From Sporosarcina obsidiansis (GTDB lineage: Bacteria > Bacillota > Bacilli > Bacillales_A > Planococcaceae): DNA of 50,902 nucleotides. The stretch spans positions 1 to 50,902 of the forward strand of contig NZ_WHVW01000024.1 in NCBI RefSeq assembly GCF_009651005.1, written 5' to 3'. Positions 17,645 to 26,850 of this stretch are shown one piece after another. Under the pieces are notes generated by a model, which saw only the letters and a program-made list of their open reading frames with translations, was not told where the DNA came from and ran no database searches. The position numbers and the translations under genes are program-made. The stretch's first letter is position 1. Every line of letters starts with the position of its first letter.

Positions 17645-18897
17645 AGCTCCCACCGTTCTACACCTTGTTCCGCACCAAGTAATAAGATGTCTATCGTCAT
17701 TCCTTTTTCATAACCGCGTGTTCCACTCGGCAAGACGATGATGCAATTGCCACGTGCGATAGAAGACACGGCGCTCGATTTATTGAATCCAGCAGGAGTT
17801 GCCACAATCCCTTGCGGTGTCATACTCCAAGAGGCCCGAATGAAACGGGTAAATGGATTGGGCTTCTTGAAATCTTCTCCGAGCACCGCCTGGGTTCGTG
17901 GCATATACGGAGCATGGCAGCCCATCATCGTAAGAATGGCGGGACGAGCAAACAATTCAAATCCTGTAAAACATGCAGAAGGATTACCCGAAAGTCCAAA
18001 CAATAGCTTGCCACCAAGTACCGCTACTGTCGTCACACTTCCTGGACGCATCGCTACTTTATTGAACAGCACTTCCGCACCCAGACGCTCATAAATAGTT
18101 GGCAAATAATCGTAATCGCCAACGGACACACCACCCGTTGTGATGAGTAAATCTGTCTCGCGCAGTGCACGCTCGACAACTTCGGTACACGCATCCAAAT
18201 CGTCTTCCATCATGCCATAGGACTTATACCCAATGCCCATACGTGTCAATTGCGCACGGATCATCGGACCATTGGAATTCCGAATTTTCCCCGGCACCAA
18301 TTCATCCGACACATCGAGTAATTCCGTTCCTGTAGCCAACACACCAGCAATTGGCTGTCTCGCTACCTTCACCTCCGAATAACCAAACGTTGCAAGCAGC
18401 GCAATCGTCCCGGGATGAATGAGGGTTCCCGCCTCGATCAATTGCTCTCCTTTTCGAGCCTCTTCTCCTTTAAATGAAATATTCTCCCCTACCTGAAACG
18501 GTTTACGCAATGTGAATCCGCTTTCATTTTCTACCGTCTGCTCCAACATCACTACTGCATCCGCTTGTTCAGGAATCAATGCGCCCGTCATGATGCGATA
18601 GGATTCCCCCGCTTGAATCGGTCGATCGGCTACATGACCCGCACCAATTTCACCGACCACATGAAAAGACTTTCGTGTATCTCCTGATGCCCCTGCCGAA
18701 TCCTCTGCCCGAATCGCAAAACCATCATATGGTGAACGATCAAAGGGCGGAACATCATGCTTTGCAACAATCGGCTCGGCCAGCACTCTGCCATATGTAT
18801 CTTCTAATGAAAGTATTTCGGTCCCTATTTTCTGTGCATGTGCTATCACAAGTTCCACTGCTTCCTTCACTTGAATCGGTTTTCGTATTTCTACCAC
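17641..18897 (-). CDS. moeA: Molybdopterin molybdotransferase MoeA
   Basis: 418 aa. It inserts molybdate into adenylylated molybdopterin. Recognisable parts are DVPPFDRSPYDGFAIRAED, YRIMTGALIPEQADAVVMLEQT, the TTGGVSVGDYDYLP motif and the GLSGNPSACF segment. GTG start at 18897 with AGAGGAG about 9 nt before it. It is the first gene of the leftward operon moeA-mobB-moaE-moaD-mobA-moaA, divergent from moaC with only 65 bp between, so the promoters must be packed into that gap. Confidence 0.96.
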   Translation of the reverse strand: MVEIRKPIQVKEAVELVIAHAQKIGTEILSLEDTYGRVLAEPIVAKHDVPPFDRSPYDGFAIRAEDSAGASGDTRKSFHVVGEIGAGHVADRPIQAGESYRIMTGALIPEQADAVVMLEQTVENESGFTLRKPFQVGENISFKGEEARKGEQLIEAGTLIHPGTIALLATFGYSEVKVARQPIAGVLATGTELLDVSDELVPGKIRNSNGPMIRAQLTRMGIGYKSYGMMEDDLDACTEVVERALRETDLLITTGGVSVGDYDYLPTIYERLGAEVLFNKVAMRPGSVTTVAVLGGKLLFGLSGNPSACFTGFELFARPAILTMMGCHAPYMPRTQAVLGEDFKKPNPFTRFIRASWSMTPQGIVATPAGFNKSSAVSSIARGNCIIVLPSGTRGYEKGMTIDILLLGAEQGVERWEL

Positions 18898-18962
18898 TTA
18901 CATCTCCTCTTTCTTTTGTTATACTAGCCTGTACAATGTAATGAAATGAAAGGATGATCTGT

Positions 18963-19454
18963 ATGTCTGAACTTACTCACTTTAATGAACAAGGTCGAGC
19001 CAAGATGGTCGATGTCTCCGGCAAGGAAATCTCCTTGCGCACAGCTATTGCTACATCATCAATCCTAGTTAACGAATCCATTCACGAACAAATTACCCAT
19101 GGAACTAATAAAAAAGGGGATGTCTTCGCAGTCGCACAAGTAGCAGCGGTTATGGCAGCAAAAAACACTTCTACTATCATCCCTATGTGCCACCCTCTGC
19201 CTCTAACCGGTGTCGACGTCCGTTTTGATTGGGCGATCGATCAAGAAAACGCACATTACGAAGTGCTAATCCAAGCGGAAGTCAAAACAAAAGGCGTCAC
19301 TGGTGTTGAAATGGAAGCATTAACAGCCGCTTCAGCCGCCGCCCTCACTATTTACGACATGTGCAAAGCGGCCGGCAAAGAGATGGTCATTGGCCCCACT
19401 ATGCTACAGAAGAAAACAGGCGGAAAGAACGGAGACTACCAACGCGCGGATTAA
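18963..19454 (+). CDS. moaC: Cyclic pyranopterin monophosphate synthase MoaC
   Basis: 163 aa. It rearranges the MoaA product to cyclic pyranopterin monophosphate. The signatures are [14 protein letters not shown] and the helix [23 protein letters not shown]. The ATG at 18963 has AAAGGA about 9 nt upstream and is preferred to the in-frame ATG at 18954. It is the only molybdenum cofactor gene here on the plus strand. A possible promoter is TTGTTA-N17-TAATGA within 18916-18944. Its stop codon lies inside the loop of its own terminator. Confidence 0.96.
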   Translation: MSELTHFNEQGRAKMVDVSGKEISLRTAIATSSILVNESIHEQITHGTNKKGDVFAVAQVAAVMAAKNTSTIIPMCHPLPLTGVDVRFDWAIDQENAHYEVLIQAEVKTKGVTGVEMEALTAASAAALTIYDMCKAAGKEMVIGPTMLQKKTGGKNGDYQRAD

Positions 19455-19471
19455 ATCTCGCGCGTTTTTTT
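19441..19471 (+). terminator. moaC terminator overlapping the end of the gene
   Basis: ACGCGCG (19442-19448) pairs with CGCGCGT (19459-19465), followed by a T-run. The TAA stop (19452-19454) lies in the loop. Confidence 0.75.
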
Positions 19472-19489
19472 ATTTGATATAGTTGGCAA

Positions 19490-19631
19490 CCGCGCCAAAC
19501 CACTATTGCATCGAGCTAACCTTCATGCCATCCGCGCCAATCAACCACTACATCGAACCAAACACTCGCACAACCGAGCATTACCACCATCAAACCAAGC
19601 CAAACCCACGTCAGACCGAACCAATCCGCCA
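19490..19631. repeat. Diverged 42-bp tandem repeat between moaC and moaB
   Basis: CCGCGCCAA recurs 42 bp apart, and a third and fourth decayed unit follow (CCGAGCATTACC, then CGAACCAATCCGCC). On the minus strand each unit reads GTTTGGCGCGG or GATTGGCGCGG, the same core as the arrays at 2340 and 34130. It lies between convergent genes. Confidence 0.6.
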
Positions 19632-20153
19632 CTATCCCTTCAAGTGCTTCGTCAACTCATGCACAATATGGGGCAACTCGGGTAAGATCAACTTATCCAT
19701 CGCGAGCGCCACTGCTTTCGAAGATCCTGGCAACAAAAACACCACTTGCTCTCCAATCGCCCCCGCTGCCGCACGACTCAACATCGCTTTCGATCCCACA
19801 TCCTCGGTATAGCTCAAAAAGCGAAACAATTCGCCAAATCCATCAAGCGGTTTCGTGAAATATGGTGTGACCATTTCCACCGTAACATCTCGCAAGCCGA
19901 TTCCCGTACCACCTGTAAAAATCATCGCTTGAATCGTTGCATCCGACAGCCAGACAGACAATTGCTCCGTAATATGCTCGCCTTCATCCAAACAGATGCC
20001 ATATTCCTTAACATGATGGCCCGCATTCTCCAATTTCTCTCGAATTATCTTCCCACTCTTATCATCCGCTTCTGTCCTTGAATCACTAATCGTCAACACA
20101 GCCACCGCAATCGATTTCTCGCGTGCCAACTGTGGTAAATGAGACTCTTCCAA
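19632..20153 (-). CDS. moaB: Molybdopterin adenylyltransferase-type protein MoaB
   Basis: 173 aa, MoaB/Mog fold. In bacteria lacking a separate Mog this protein adenylylates molybdopterin for MoeA. The motifs are LTISDSRT, FTGGTGIGLRDVT (the TGGTG loop) and FLLPGSSKAVALAMDKLILPEL. The start is TTG at 20153 with GGGGGAACGGGA before it; no ATG or GTG is available in the right place. It is the last gene of the long nar operon, 12 bp after moeB, and faces moaC across the repeat array. Confidence 0.93.
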   Translation of the reverse strand: MEESHLPQLAREKSIAVAVLTISDSRTEADDKSGKIIREKLENAGHHVKEYGICLDEGEHITEQLSVWLSDATIQAMIFTGGTGIGLRDVTVEMVTPYFTKPLDGFGELFRFLSYTEDVGSKAMLSRAAAGAIGEQVVFLLPGSSKAVALAMDKLILPELPHIVHELTKHLKG

Positions 20154-20165
20154 ATCCCGTTCCCC

Positions 20166-21185
20166 CTATCCGAATAATGAATGATACAATTTTCTTCCAA
20201 TCTTCATATCTTTCAGACCATGAATGAGTAGCCGTCCGTTGCCAAATAAAATGCAACGATAGCCATCCACGTGAAATTCTACAAAAAATGGCGTTTCACG
20301 ATATTCCGTCTGCAATTGCTGCGCGACCCGCACACCATCAGCCACGGTTAACTCACGTCCGGCATCCGGTATTATCTGCACGGTATCACGCCCACATAAC
20401 ACCGCATATTGCGTGCCAGATTGCTGATGCAGTGAAGGATAGGTCGGATGACTTCCACACGTCTGGCATTGCGAATTTTTCATCCGGCTAATTCCAGCTT
20501 CAACGGACGTATTATTCCACACATCAAAATGCAGAAGCTTTGTGCGCATGGCGGACGTATTTCCCGTCAGCCATTTCAACGCTTCAGCACTTTGATGAGC
20601 AGCGGAAATCTGGACGGCTGGAGCAATAACTCCTACTGTATCACATGTTTCATTTACAGCTGGTAACACAGGGAGCAAGCAGCGGAAACAAGGCGTCTTG
20701 CCTGGAATGAAAGGAAATACGCTGCCAGAACTACCAACCACCGCACCATAAATCCATGGAATATTCAGTTTCCATGCTACATCATTCAGCAATAGCCGCG
20801 TCTCAAAATTATCCGTTGCATCTAGCAGAAGATCTGCTTCGCCAGTAATCTCCTCCAATACAGGACCATCTACATGGTTGAGCACTGTATGGATTTCTAC
20901 ATCTTCGCGGATCGTACGCAATCGCCGCTCAGCCGCGATCACTTTCGGCATACTGTGTTGCGCATCTGCTTCAGTGAACAATTGTTGCCGCTGCAAATTG
21001 GAAGCTTCTACATAATCACGGTCCGCGAGCGTCACTTTGCCGATACCTGCTCGCACAAGCGTCTCGGAAAGAGAGGAACCAAGTGCTCCACAGCCGATAA
21101 TAACAGCATGCGAATCAGATAATTGTTGCTGTCCATCTTGTCCAATCGGCTGAAACAATGTCTGCCTTGAATAACGATTCTCCAC
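20166..21185 (-). CDS. moeB: MoaD-activating E1-like enzyme MoeB/ThiF
   Basis: 339 aa. It adenylates the C-terminal glycine of MoaD. The N-terminus has RYSRQTLF and the ATP site VIIGCGALGSSL. LLDATDNFETRLLLND is the catalytic Asp region, and two zinc-binding pairs are seen (CFRC and CQTC). The last 90 residues form an extra domain of the size often seen in Bacillus ThiF/MoeB. GTG start with AAAGGGAG some 10 nt away. The context, between narK and moaB, favours MoeB; ThiF for thiamine is the alternative. Confidence 0.88.
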   Translation of the reverse strand: MENRYSRQTLFQPIGQDGQQQLSDSHAVIIGCGALGSSLSETLVRAGIGKVTLADRDYVEASNLQRQQLFTEADAQHSMPKVIAAERRLRTIREDVEIHTVLNHVDGPVLEEITGEADLLLDATDNFETRLLLNDVAWKLNIPWIYGAVVGSSGSVFPFIPGKTPCFRCLLPVLPAVNETCDTVGVIAPAVQISAAHQSAEALKWLTGNTSAMRTKLLHFDVWNNTSVEAGISRMKNSQCQTCGSHPTYPSLHQQSGTQYAVLCGRDTVQIIPDAGRELTVADGVRVAQQLQTEYRETPFFVEFHVDGYRCILFGNGRLLIHGLKDMKIGRKLYHSLFG

Positions 21186-21227
21186 TTCATCTACTCCCTT
21201 TCATTCGACAAGAAGTGAGGCAATCGG

Positions 21228-22742
21228 TCAGTTTAACCGATTGCCCTTACTTGTAGTGGGACTGATATCGCTGAACGACCCAACATAACGTACGATATCG
21301 CCCGTTCCATCTTTTACAGCACTGATAGATAGAAACTCCAAATACTCTTCGCCATTTTTCTTCTTATTCCAAATCTCACCCTGCCAAACACCTTGTTCTT
21401 CAATCTGGCGCCACATGTCGTCGTAATACGCTCGATCATGTCGACCAGAACTTAAGATATTCGGGCTTTTTCCTAGCACTTCTTCTTCACTGTATCCTGT
21501 GAGACTTGTAAATGCCGGATTGACCGAAACGATCACGCCCGACTGATTCGTTACGAGAATTCCTTGTCTAGTCGAATCAAATACTTCTTTCGAAAGACTC
21601 GCACGATCCATAAAGTACAGCCATACAACCAATACGAGACTCGCAAGCGATATCTGCGAGAATGCCATGAAGCCAATCGAATAAGAACCTGTCATCGAGA
21701 AAATTGCTGCCAACAACAAAGGAGGGAAAAATCCACCCAAACCGCCCATCATCGAGACAATTCCGTTAACAGTTCCGGCTTGTTTACTGAAATAAAGCGG
21801 TACCAATTTAAAAATGACACCGTTCCCAATTCCAGCCGATGCAGCGATCAAGATACTTCCCACCGTATACAACGCAATATCTGGTGAAAAAGCTAATACG
21901 ATAGATGCAACAGTCAAACCCGCGAAACAACCCATCAATAAGAATAACGGCTGGAACTTATCTCCTAACCAACCACCGAGTGGTCGCAATAAGGTAGCAA
22001 CCACAATGAAGCCAGCCGTGCGAAGCCCCGCATCCACTTTCTCTAATCCGAAATAATTCACAAGAAAGTTTGGCAAGAACACGGTAAACGCAACAAACGA
22101 ACCAAACGTAATGAAATAAAATAGCGAGAAGAACCATAGTTTCTCATTTTTATAGACACCTTTGATCTGCTCGACGATCGGTGCTTTTACTTTCACTTCC
22201 TTGCGGTCACCGAAGAAAAAGTTCAGCGCGATGAATACAAGCAGTAACACAAGATACATTTTAACAGTCAATGACCAGCCAAACTTCATAGCCAGTACAG
22301 GGGCGGAAAACGTCGTGATCGCCGTACCAATATTCCCCATTCCATAGATTCCATTGACTAAACCGTGCTTTTCCTTAGGATAATATTTCGGTAACGATGT
22401 AACCCCTACAGAGAAAATCGCACCGCCTACCCCAAGCAATGTACCACCAATCAATAGTCCTGTCACTGTCGATGTTTCACTAATGTAGTAGACAGGAAAT
22501 AGTAAGACGATAAAACTGATAAAGAACATTACACGCGCTCCATACACATTAGCATAATAGCCGAGCGGAATACGTAAAATCGAACCGAGCACTACAGGAA
22601 TTGCTGTAATGATGGCCACACGTTCAGGTGGGATATTGATGTCTTCACTGATAAATGGCAATAGTGAAGAGATGAGCACCCAAACCATGAAACCGACAAC
22701 TAGATTCGCCGTCTGTAACGGCAATTGGATCTTTTGTGTCAT
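21228..22742 (-). CDS. narK: NarK-type nitrate/nitrite transporter fused to a C-terminal PAS domain
   Basis: 504 aa, about 110 longer than a normal NarK/NarT. Residues 1-380 are a 12-helix MFS nitrate/nitrite transporter with both substrate arginines (SILRIPLGYYAN, Arg57; LLRPLGGWLGD, Arg253) and the nitrate signature AGIGNGVIFKLVP (about 303-315). Residues about 385-495 are a PAS-PAC domain (FDSTRQGILVTNQSG, NPAFTSLTGYSEEEVLGKSP, then WQGEIWNKKKNGEEY), ending without any kinase or other output domain. The PAS part should be cytoplasmic after the last helix. The gene sits in the nar-nre operon, 78 bp after the hemerythrin gene. Both parts are in one uninterrupted frame. Import of nitrate is well supported; the PAS role (sensing or gating) is unknown. 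Confidence 0.92.
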   Translation of the reverse strand: MTQKIQLPLQTANLVVGFMVWVLISSLLPFISEDINIPPERVAIITAIPVVLGSILRIPLGYYANVYGARVMFFISFIVLLFPVYYISETSTVTGLLIGGTLLGVGGAIFSVGVTSLPKYYPKEKHGLVNGIYGMGNIGTAITTFSAPVLAMKFGWSLTVKMYLVLLLVFIALNFFFGDRKEVKVKAPIVEQIKGVYKNEKLWFFSLFYFITFGSFVAFTVFLPNFLVNYFGLEKVDAGLRTAGFIVVATLLRPLGGWLGDKFQPLFLLMGCFAGLTVASIVLAFSPDIALYTVGSILIAASAGIGNGVIFKLVPLYFSKQAGTVNGIVSMMGGLGGFFPPLLLAAIFSMTGSYSIGFMAFSQISLASLVLVVWLYFMDRASLSKEVFDSTRQGILVTNQSGVIVSVNPAFTSLTGYSEEEVLGKSPNILSSGRHDRAYYDDMWRQIEEQGVWQGEIWNKKKNGEEYLEFLSISAVKDGTGDIVRYVGSFSDISPTTSKGNRLN

Positions 22743-22820
22743 ATGAACCCATCCATTCTAAAGTTAGTTACTAAACAACTGCAATCACTCTCTCCCTTTT
22801 CACTTTACTATTCTATATTC

Positions 22821-23354
22821 TTACGACTTTGGCAAAATTGAAGTATACATTTGGTCAAACAACCGCTCTTGTTCTTCTGCTCGTAAAACAGACTCTACCA
22901 TTGGAAAGATCACATTCTCTTCTTTGACGAAATGAATCATCATGACTTCAAATGCTTCTCCCGCATCTTTTACTACATCAGTCATCATCTCGAGTGTGAA
23001 TGCCGATAGATCTCCTCTTGTATGGTGAAGAAAATGACCGATATACGCATCGATTTCCTCGTGTTCTTCTTGCACCGCCTGAATCGGCCCTTGCTCACTA
23101 CCTACATATTTCGATAACATCGGAAATAGATAGGTTTCTTCTTTTTCTGTATGGTTTTTTAGAGGATCAATGAATTCTATAACTAGCTTGCGCAATTGCT
23201 TCAGCGCAACTAGCCCTTCTTCACGTGAATAGACTTCTTGTTCAAATTCTAGGACGATCGCATGCCATTCGTTCATAATATGCGTTAAGAAACGGTGTTC
23301 GTTTTCCAACACTCGTAACACCGGCAATGAAAAGGTAAAACTTGGATTATTCAT
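22821..23354 (-). CDS. Hemerythrin-domain protein in the nitrate operon
   Basis: 177 aa, four-helix hemerythrin-like. The di-iron ligand pattern is seen: His20, His68-xxx-Glu72, His98 and His141-xxx-Glu145. Such proteins bind oxygen or nitric oxide, or repair iron-sulfur clusters (the Ric/YtfE type, though that group has an extra N-terminal domain absent here). Its place between nreC (17 bp away) and narK suggests protection from NO or nitrite stress during nitrate respiration, or oxygen sensing. Family firm, role inferred. Confidence 0.88.
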   Translation of the reverse strand: MNNPSFTFSLPVLRVLENEHRFLTHIMNEWHAIVLEFEQEVYSREEGLVALKQLRKLVIEFIDPLKNHTEKEETYLFPMLSKYVGSEQGPIQAVQEEHEEIDAYIGHFLHHTRGDLSAFTLEMMTDVVKDAGEAFEVMMIHFVKEENVIFPMVESVLRAEEQERLFDQMYTSILPKS

Positions 23355-23371
23355 CCTTCTTCACTTCCCCA

Positions 23372-24022
23372 TTAAAAGTTCAAAAACTTCTTGCGTAGCG
23401 CATACTCCACTAATTCAGGACGGCTCTTCAAATGAAGTTTGTCCATCATCTTGGCTTTATGGGCCTCCACTGTCTTCACTGAAATATAAAGCATTTCCGC
23501 GATTTCCTTATTGCCATAGCCTTTCGCAACAAGCGGCAGAATTTCAATTTCCCGTTTAGATAAAATCTTGAACGGATCATCTTCATTTGATGCTTGCGAA
23601 CCTTTCTTCACAAACTCCCGCACAAGCGATGTTGCCATGGAAGGATGTACATAAGTTCCTCCGTCATACACTTCGCGAAGTGCATTGATCAACTCTTCGT
23701 CTGGTGCATTCTTCAAAATGTAACCCGATGCTCCATTTTTCAAGACATGGAACATATATTCCTCGTCATCGTACATCGTCAAGATCACTATTTTGGTATC
23801 AGGAAAGTCTTCATGTATTTTCCCTGTCGCAATTAGCCCACTTTGACCTGGCGGCATGCTCAGATCAAGTAAAATGATGTCAGGCCTATGCTTGGCAACC
23901 AATTCATATGCTTCCAATCCGTCTGCTGCTGTCGCAACGACTTCCATATCGCTCTGATAATTCAAGATATGCATGAATCCTGTTCGGACGACTGCGTGGT
24001 CATCAGCGATTATGATTTTCAC
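23372..24022 (-). CDS. nreC: Nitrate/oxygen response regulator NreC
   Basis: 216 aa of the NarL/FixJ family: receiver domain with ADDH and phospho-acceptor Asp53 ([10 protein letters not shown]), then a LuxR-type helix-turn-helix ([43 protein letters not shown]). Asp53 is at the position known for Staphylococcus NreC. It overlaps nreB by 20 bp. When phosphorylated by NreB it should activate the nar operon by binding palindromes such as those at 32199-32317. Confidence 0.93.
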   Translation of the reverse strand: MKIIIADDHAVVRTGFMHILNYQSDMEVVATAADGLEAYELVAKHRPDIILLDLSMPPGQSGLIATGKIHEDFPDTKIVILTMYDDEEYMFHVLKNGASGYILKNAPDEELINALREVYDGGTYVHPSMATSLVREFVKKGSQASNEDDPFKILSKREIEILPLVAKGYGNKEIAEMLYISVKTVEAHKAKMMDKLHLKSRPELVEYALRKKFLNF

Positions 24023-25085
24023 TCGTTGCTCTCTCCTTCTTCACCGGAATCTCTACTAGGATTTTTGTCCCTTCTTGGGCACTAGAAGCAATCGTCAAGT
24101 TTCCGCCAACCAATTCCACACGTTCCTTCATTCCGTAAAGACCAAGACCCGTTCCTTGCGGCGTAAAATCATTGACGTTGAAGCCCACTCCTTCGTCATA
24201 TATCTGTAATTGTAAATTCTCTTGTATTTCTTTCAAACTTACGAAAACATCTTCCACCTCTGCATACTTCATTGCATTCAAGATCGCTTCTTGACCAATG
24301 CGGTACACGACGGTTTCAATTTCACCTTCATAACGGCTTCGCTTTAGATCCGAATTAAAATGGACAGTTAATCCATAATTCTTCTCCAAGGTTTTAATGT
24401 GAGTCCGAAACGCCGCCTCCAAACCGAAGTCATCCAAAACAGCTGGTCTCAACTCTACAGACAAATGTCGGATATCGTCCAACAACCGCATCAATGAGCC
24501 TTCCGTTTGACGCAACTTTTCCAAGACGTCTTGATCCACATTCATATATTTCAAAACACGTAGATCAACGAGCGAACTTAACATCTCTTGCGCCACACTA
24601 TCATGTAGTTCTCTAGAAATACGTTTTCTTTCGTTTTCTTGCGCCTGGATCACTTGCTGCACGCGTATTTTCTGGTTCAACACTTCCTGTGTCTGCGTCT
24701 GTCTCGTCAAGTTCCGCAACATTAATACCGATACCTGTTCTTCCTTATCAATCACTTGGTACGTTGCACTATAAGGCAACACTCCAAAATCTCTAGTATT
24801 TAAGTACAGTTGGAAGGACGTCAGTGTCTCTTGCGGATTGGTCATAAAACAAGAGACACAAGTCATTTGTTCATCCTCACTCGTATAGCCACGGCAGGTG
24901 AGACATATCGAGTTCGCTTCTCCTTCAAGTAGCTTCTCATAGAGTTGTGGTTCGATAATTTGTTTGGCCGCTTCATTCATGGAGAGAATTTGACCATTTG
25001 CAGCGAAAAAGAACATTGCTTCCGTCGTATGATCATAAAGTTTCTGCAACAAATCCGGCAGTTTATCATTGTTCGATAACATCAT
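24003..25085 (-). CDS. nreB: Oxygen-sensing histidine kinase NreB
   Basis: 360 aa, cytoplasmic (no membrane segment). The PAS-like N-terminus holds four cysteines at 61, 64, 76 and 79, spaced Cx2Cx11Cx2C, the spacing of the oxygen-labile [4Fe-4S] cluster of Staphylococcus NreB. A HisKA_3 domain follows with the phospho-acceptor His161 ([16 protein letters not shown]), then the ATPase domain with [18 protein letters not shown]. Without oxygen the cluster-bearing kinase is active and phosphorylates NreC. ATG 25085 has AAGGAG 10 nt upstream and overlaps nreA. Confidence 0.95.
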   Translation of the reverse strand: MMLSNNDKLPDLLQKLYDHTTEAMFFFAANGQILSMNEAAKQIIEPQLYEKLLEGEANSICLTCRGYTSEDEQMTCVSCFMTNPQETLTSFQLYLNTRDFGVLPYSATYQVIDKEEQVSVLMLRNLTRQTQTQEVLNQKIRVQQVIQAQENERKRISRELHDSVAQEMLSSLVDLRVLKYMNVDQDVLEKLRQTEGSLMRLLDDIRHLSVELRPAVLDDFGLEAAFRTHIKTLEKNYGLTVHFNSDLKRSRYEGEIETVVYRIGQEAILNAMKYAEVEDVFVSLKEIQENLQLQIYDEGVGFNVNDFTPQGTGLGLYGMKERVELVGGNLTIASSAQEGTKILVEIPVKKERATSENHNR

Positions 25086-25545
25086 CTTTCAATCGCTCCT
25101 TATGATGAAACGGTCCAAATTGCGGGCCAACTGCTTGCTTAAACTGCTCAAACGATTCCACCGTCAATTTTTTCGGTTCACGATATCCGATGAGTAGCAC
25201 ACCTTGAACGTGATCATCTCGAAATAAAGGAATCGCACCAAAACTTTTGAGTTTTTCAAATACGACAACGGGATAGTTATAAAGATCTTTCTCGCCCAGT
25301 CGTTCTTCAGCGTCTTCGACTAGCATTGGTTTACCTGTCTTGAAAACTAGTCCAGCGATCCCCTTCCCTGAATTCAGGACAATTTTTCGATAACGCAAAC
25401 TCAGATTTCCAGCCACAAACCGCCACTTTAATTCATAATGGTGCTTACTAAAATCCACAAGCGCTAACCCGATAAAGTCAACACGAAGAGTTTCTTTGAG
25501 CTGTTCAATGGCTAACTGGAAATTAAAACTTTGTTGTCCTTTCAT
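25066..25545 (-). CDS. nreA: GAF-domain nitrate sensor NreA
   Basis: About 159 aa made of one GAF domain (VGLALVDFSKHH-like start, GKGIAGLVFKTGKPMLVED, AIPLFRDDHVQGVLLIGYR). In staphylococci NreA binds nitrate and, when empty, holds back NreB. Two ATGs are in frame. TAGGAG lies only 3 nt before 25551 but 9 nt before 25545, so I choose the second. It lies 29 bp after narI and overlaps nreB, the standard nreABC order. Confidence 0.93.
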   Translation of the reverse strand: MKGQQSFNFQLAIEQLKETLRVDFIGLALVDFSKHHYELKWRFVAGNLSLRYRKIVLNSGKGIAGLVFKTGKPMLVEDAEERLGEKDLYNYPVVVFEKLKSFGAIPLFRDDHVQGVLLIGYREPKKLTVESFEQFKQAVGPQFGPFHHKERLKDDVIEQ

Positions 25546-25574
25546 AGACATGATCTCCTATTTTCATCATTCGC

Positions 25575-26273
25575 TCATCGCGGTGTATGTTGTTTCGTAG
25601 CCTGATGTTTTCTATATAGAATATAACTTCTACCAACATAATTCAACGGTACACTCCAGACGTGTACCAGTCGTGTGAATGGCCACATCGCAAAAATGAG
25701 AAAACCAGTGAAAATATGCAATTTGAACGCAAGCGGTACAGCTGCCATATAGGCTGCTTCCGGCTGAAAAATAAGCAATGATCTGAACCACACAGAAATC
25801 GTCTCGCGATAGTCAAATCCTGGCGTCATTGTATTTGTAATCAATGAACTATATACACCAATGAACACGATAAATAGCAATAAAGAATTGACAACTAAGT
25901 CGGAAGTGGAAGAAAGTTTTCGAACACTCGCTTTCGTAAAACGGCGCGAAGTTAAGATCAACATCCCTACAAGCGTCATGACACCGAAGAAACCTCCGCC
26001 CCACACTGCGCCGATATGGTACATATGATCACTAATTCCCATAGCACGCGTCCATTCATTTGGAATCCCAAGTCCAGCGACATGTCCCAAAATCACTGGA
26101 AATATTCCAATGTGGAATAGCAAACTACCGATCATTAATTGTTTCTTCTCAATAAATTCACTCGACTTAGCCGTCCAACCAAACTGATCATTACGGTAAC
26201 GGAAAATATGACCTACAATAAAAACTGCCATACAAATGTAAGGAAAAATGACCCACAAAAATTGACTAGTCAT
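25575..26273 (-). CDS. narI: Respiratory nitrate reductase gamma subunit NarI (cytochrome b)
   Basis: 232 aa, five hydrophobic helices. It carries two b-type hemes and passes quinol electrons to NarH. Candidate heme ligands are His54 and His64 in one helix region and His186 and His204 in the last part. The ATG at 26273, preceded by GGGAGG 9 nt away, is inside the end of narJ (8-bp overlap); the longer frame to 26315 is not used. Integral membrane. Confidence 0.95.
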   Translation of the reverse strand: MTSQFLWVIFPYICMAVFIVGHIFRYRNDQFGWTAKSSEFIEKKQLMIGSLLFHIGIFPVILGHVAGLGIPNEWTRAMGISDHMYHIGAVWGGGFFGVMTLVGMLILTSRRFTKASVRKLSSTSDLVVNSLLLFIVFIGVYSSLITNTMTPGFDYRETISVWFRSLLIFQPEAAYMAAVPLAFKLHIFTGFLIFAMWPFTRLVHVWSVPLNYVGRSYILYRKHQATKQHTPR

Positions 26274-26850
26274 TGGCAGAAACCTCCCGTTGAATACACG
26301 ATTTACATGTTTCACGTAGCGCCCGAATTAAATAAAAATATGGGCTTTCATACTTTTCTAGGGCTTTCATTAAAAAGTATGTTCCATCTTCGATTACCGC
26401 GAGCAGCATAGAAAAACTTTGCTGTGCTCGCGGGTCACCTTGCCATTCGGCTGCGTAAATAAATTCGCACATTAATGGAAGTAAGTCAGACAGTTCATGG
26501 TTCGGCATGTTCAAGCCAAACATTTCATACAAAACTTTTAATCGGGCGAGCATTTGACCACGCTCTTTAGAGTCTTCAAACTTCACAAATGTCATAAAGA
26601 GCGTCGCATCTTTTTGAAAATCAAAGGTGTACGTATACATCTCTTGTATTTCATTTATGCTGTAGGTTTGCATCTTTTCCCAATACGTTTGCAAGTCATC
26701 ATAGCCTACTGTACCGACTGTCACAAATTCATCCCAAACGGAAGGATGAAAGGTCAATTTTTCAGGATAGTTTAGTTGATTGGAGAAAAAACCGAAAATG
26801 TGCTTCTTTTCATATAAGAGATCGAGATTAATCACGCCAGATCCCCCCAT
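26266..26850 (-). CDS. narJ: Nitrate reductase assembly chaperone NarJ
   Basis: 194 aa of the NarJ/TorD chaperone family, helical and soluble. It escorts NarG while the molybdenum cofactor and iron-sulfur cluster are inserted and is not part of the final enzyme. Recognisable: LDLLYEKKHIFGFFSNQLNYPE at the start, RLKVLYEMFGLNMPNHELSDLLPLMCEF, and the helical C-terminus. The ATG at 26850 has GAGGAG at good spacing and overlaps the end of narH by 23 bp. Confidence 0.93.
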   Translation of the reverse strand: MGGSGVINLDLLYEKKHIFGFFSNQLNYPEKLTFHPSVWDEFVTVGTVGYDDLQTYWEKMQTYSINEIQEMYTYTFDFQKDATLFMTFVKFEDSKERGQMLARLKVLYEMFGLNMPNHELSDLLPLMCEFIYAAEWQGDPRAQQSFSMLLAVIEDGTYFLMKALEKYESPYFYLIRALRETCKSCIQREVSAND

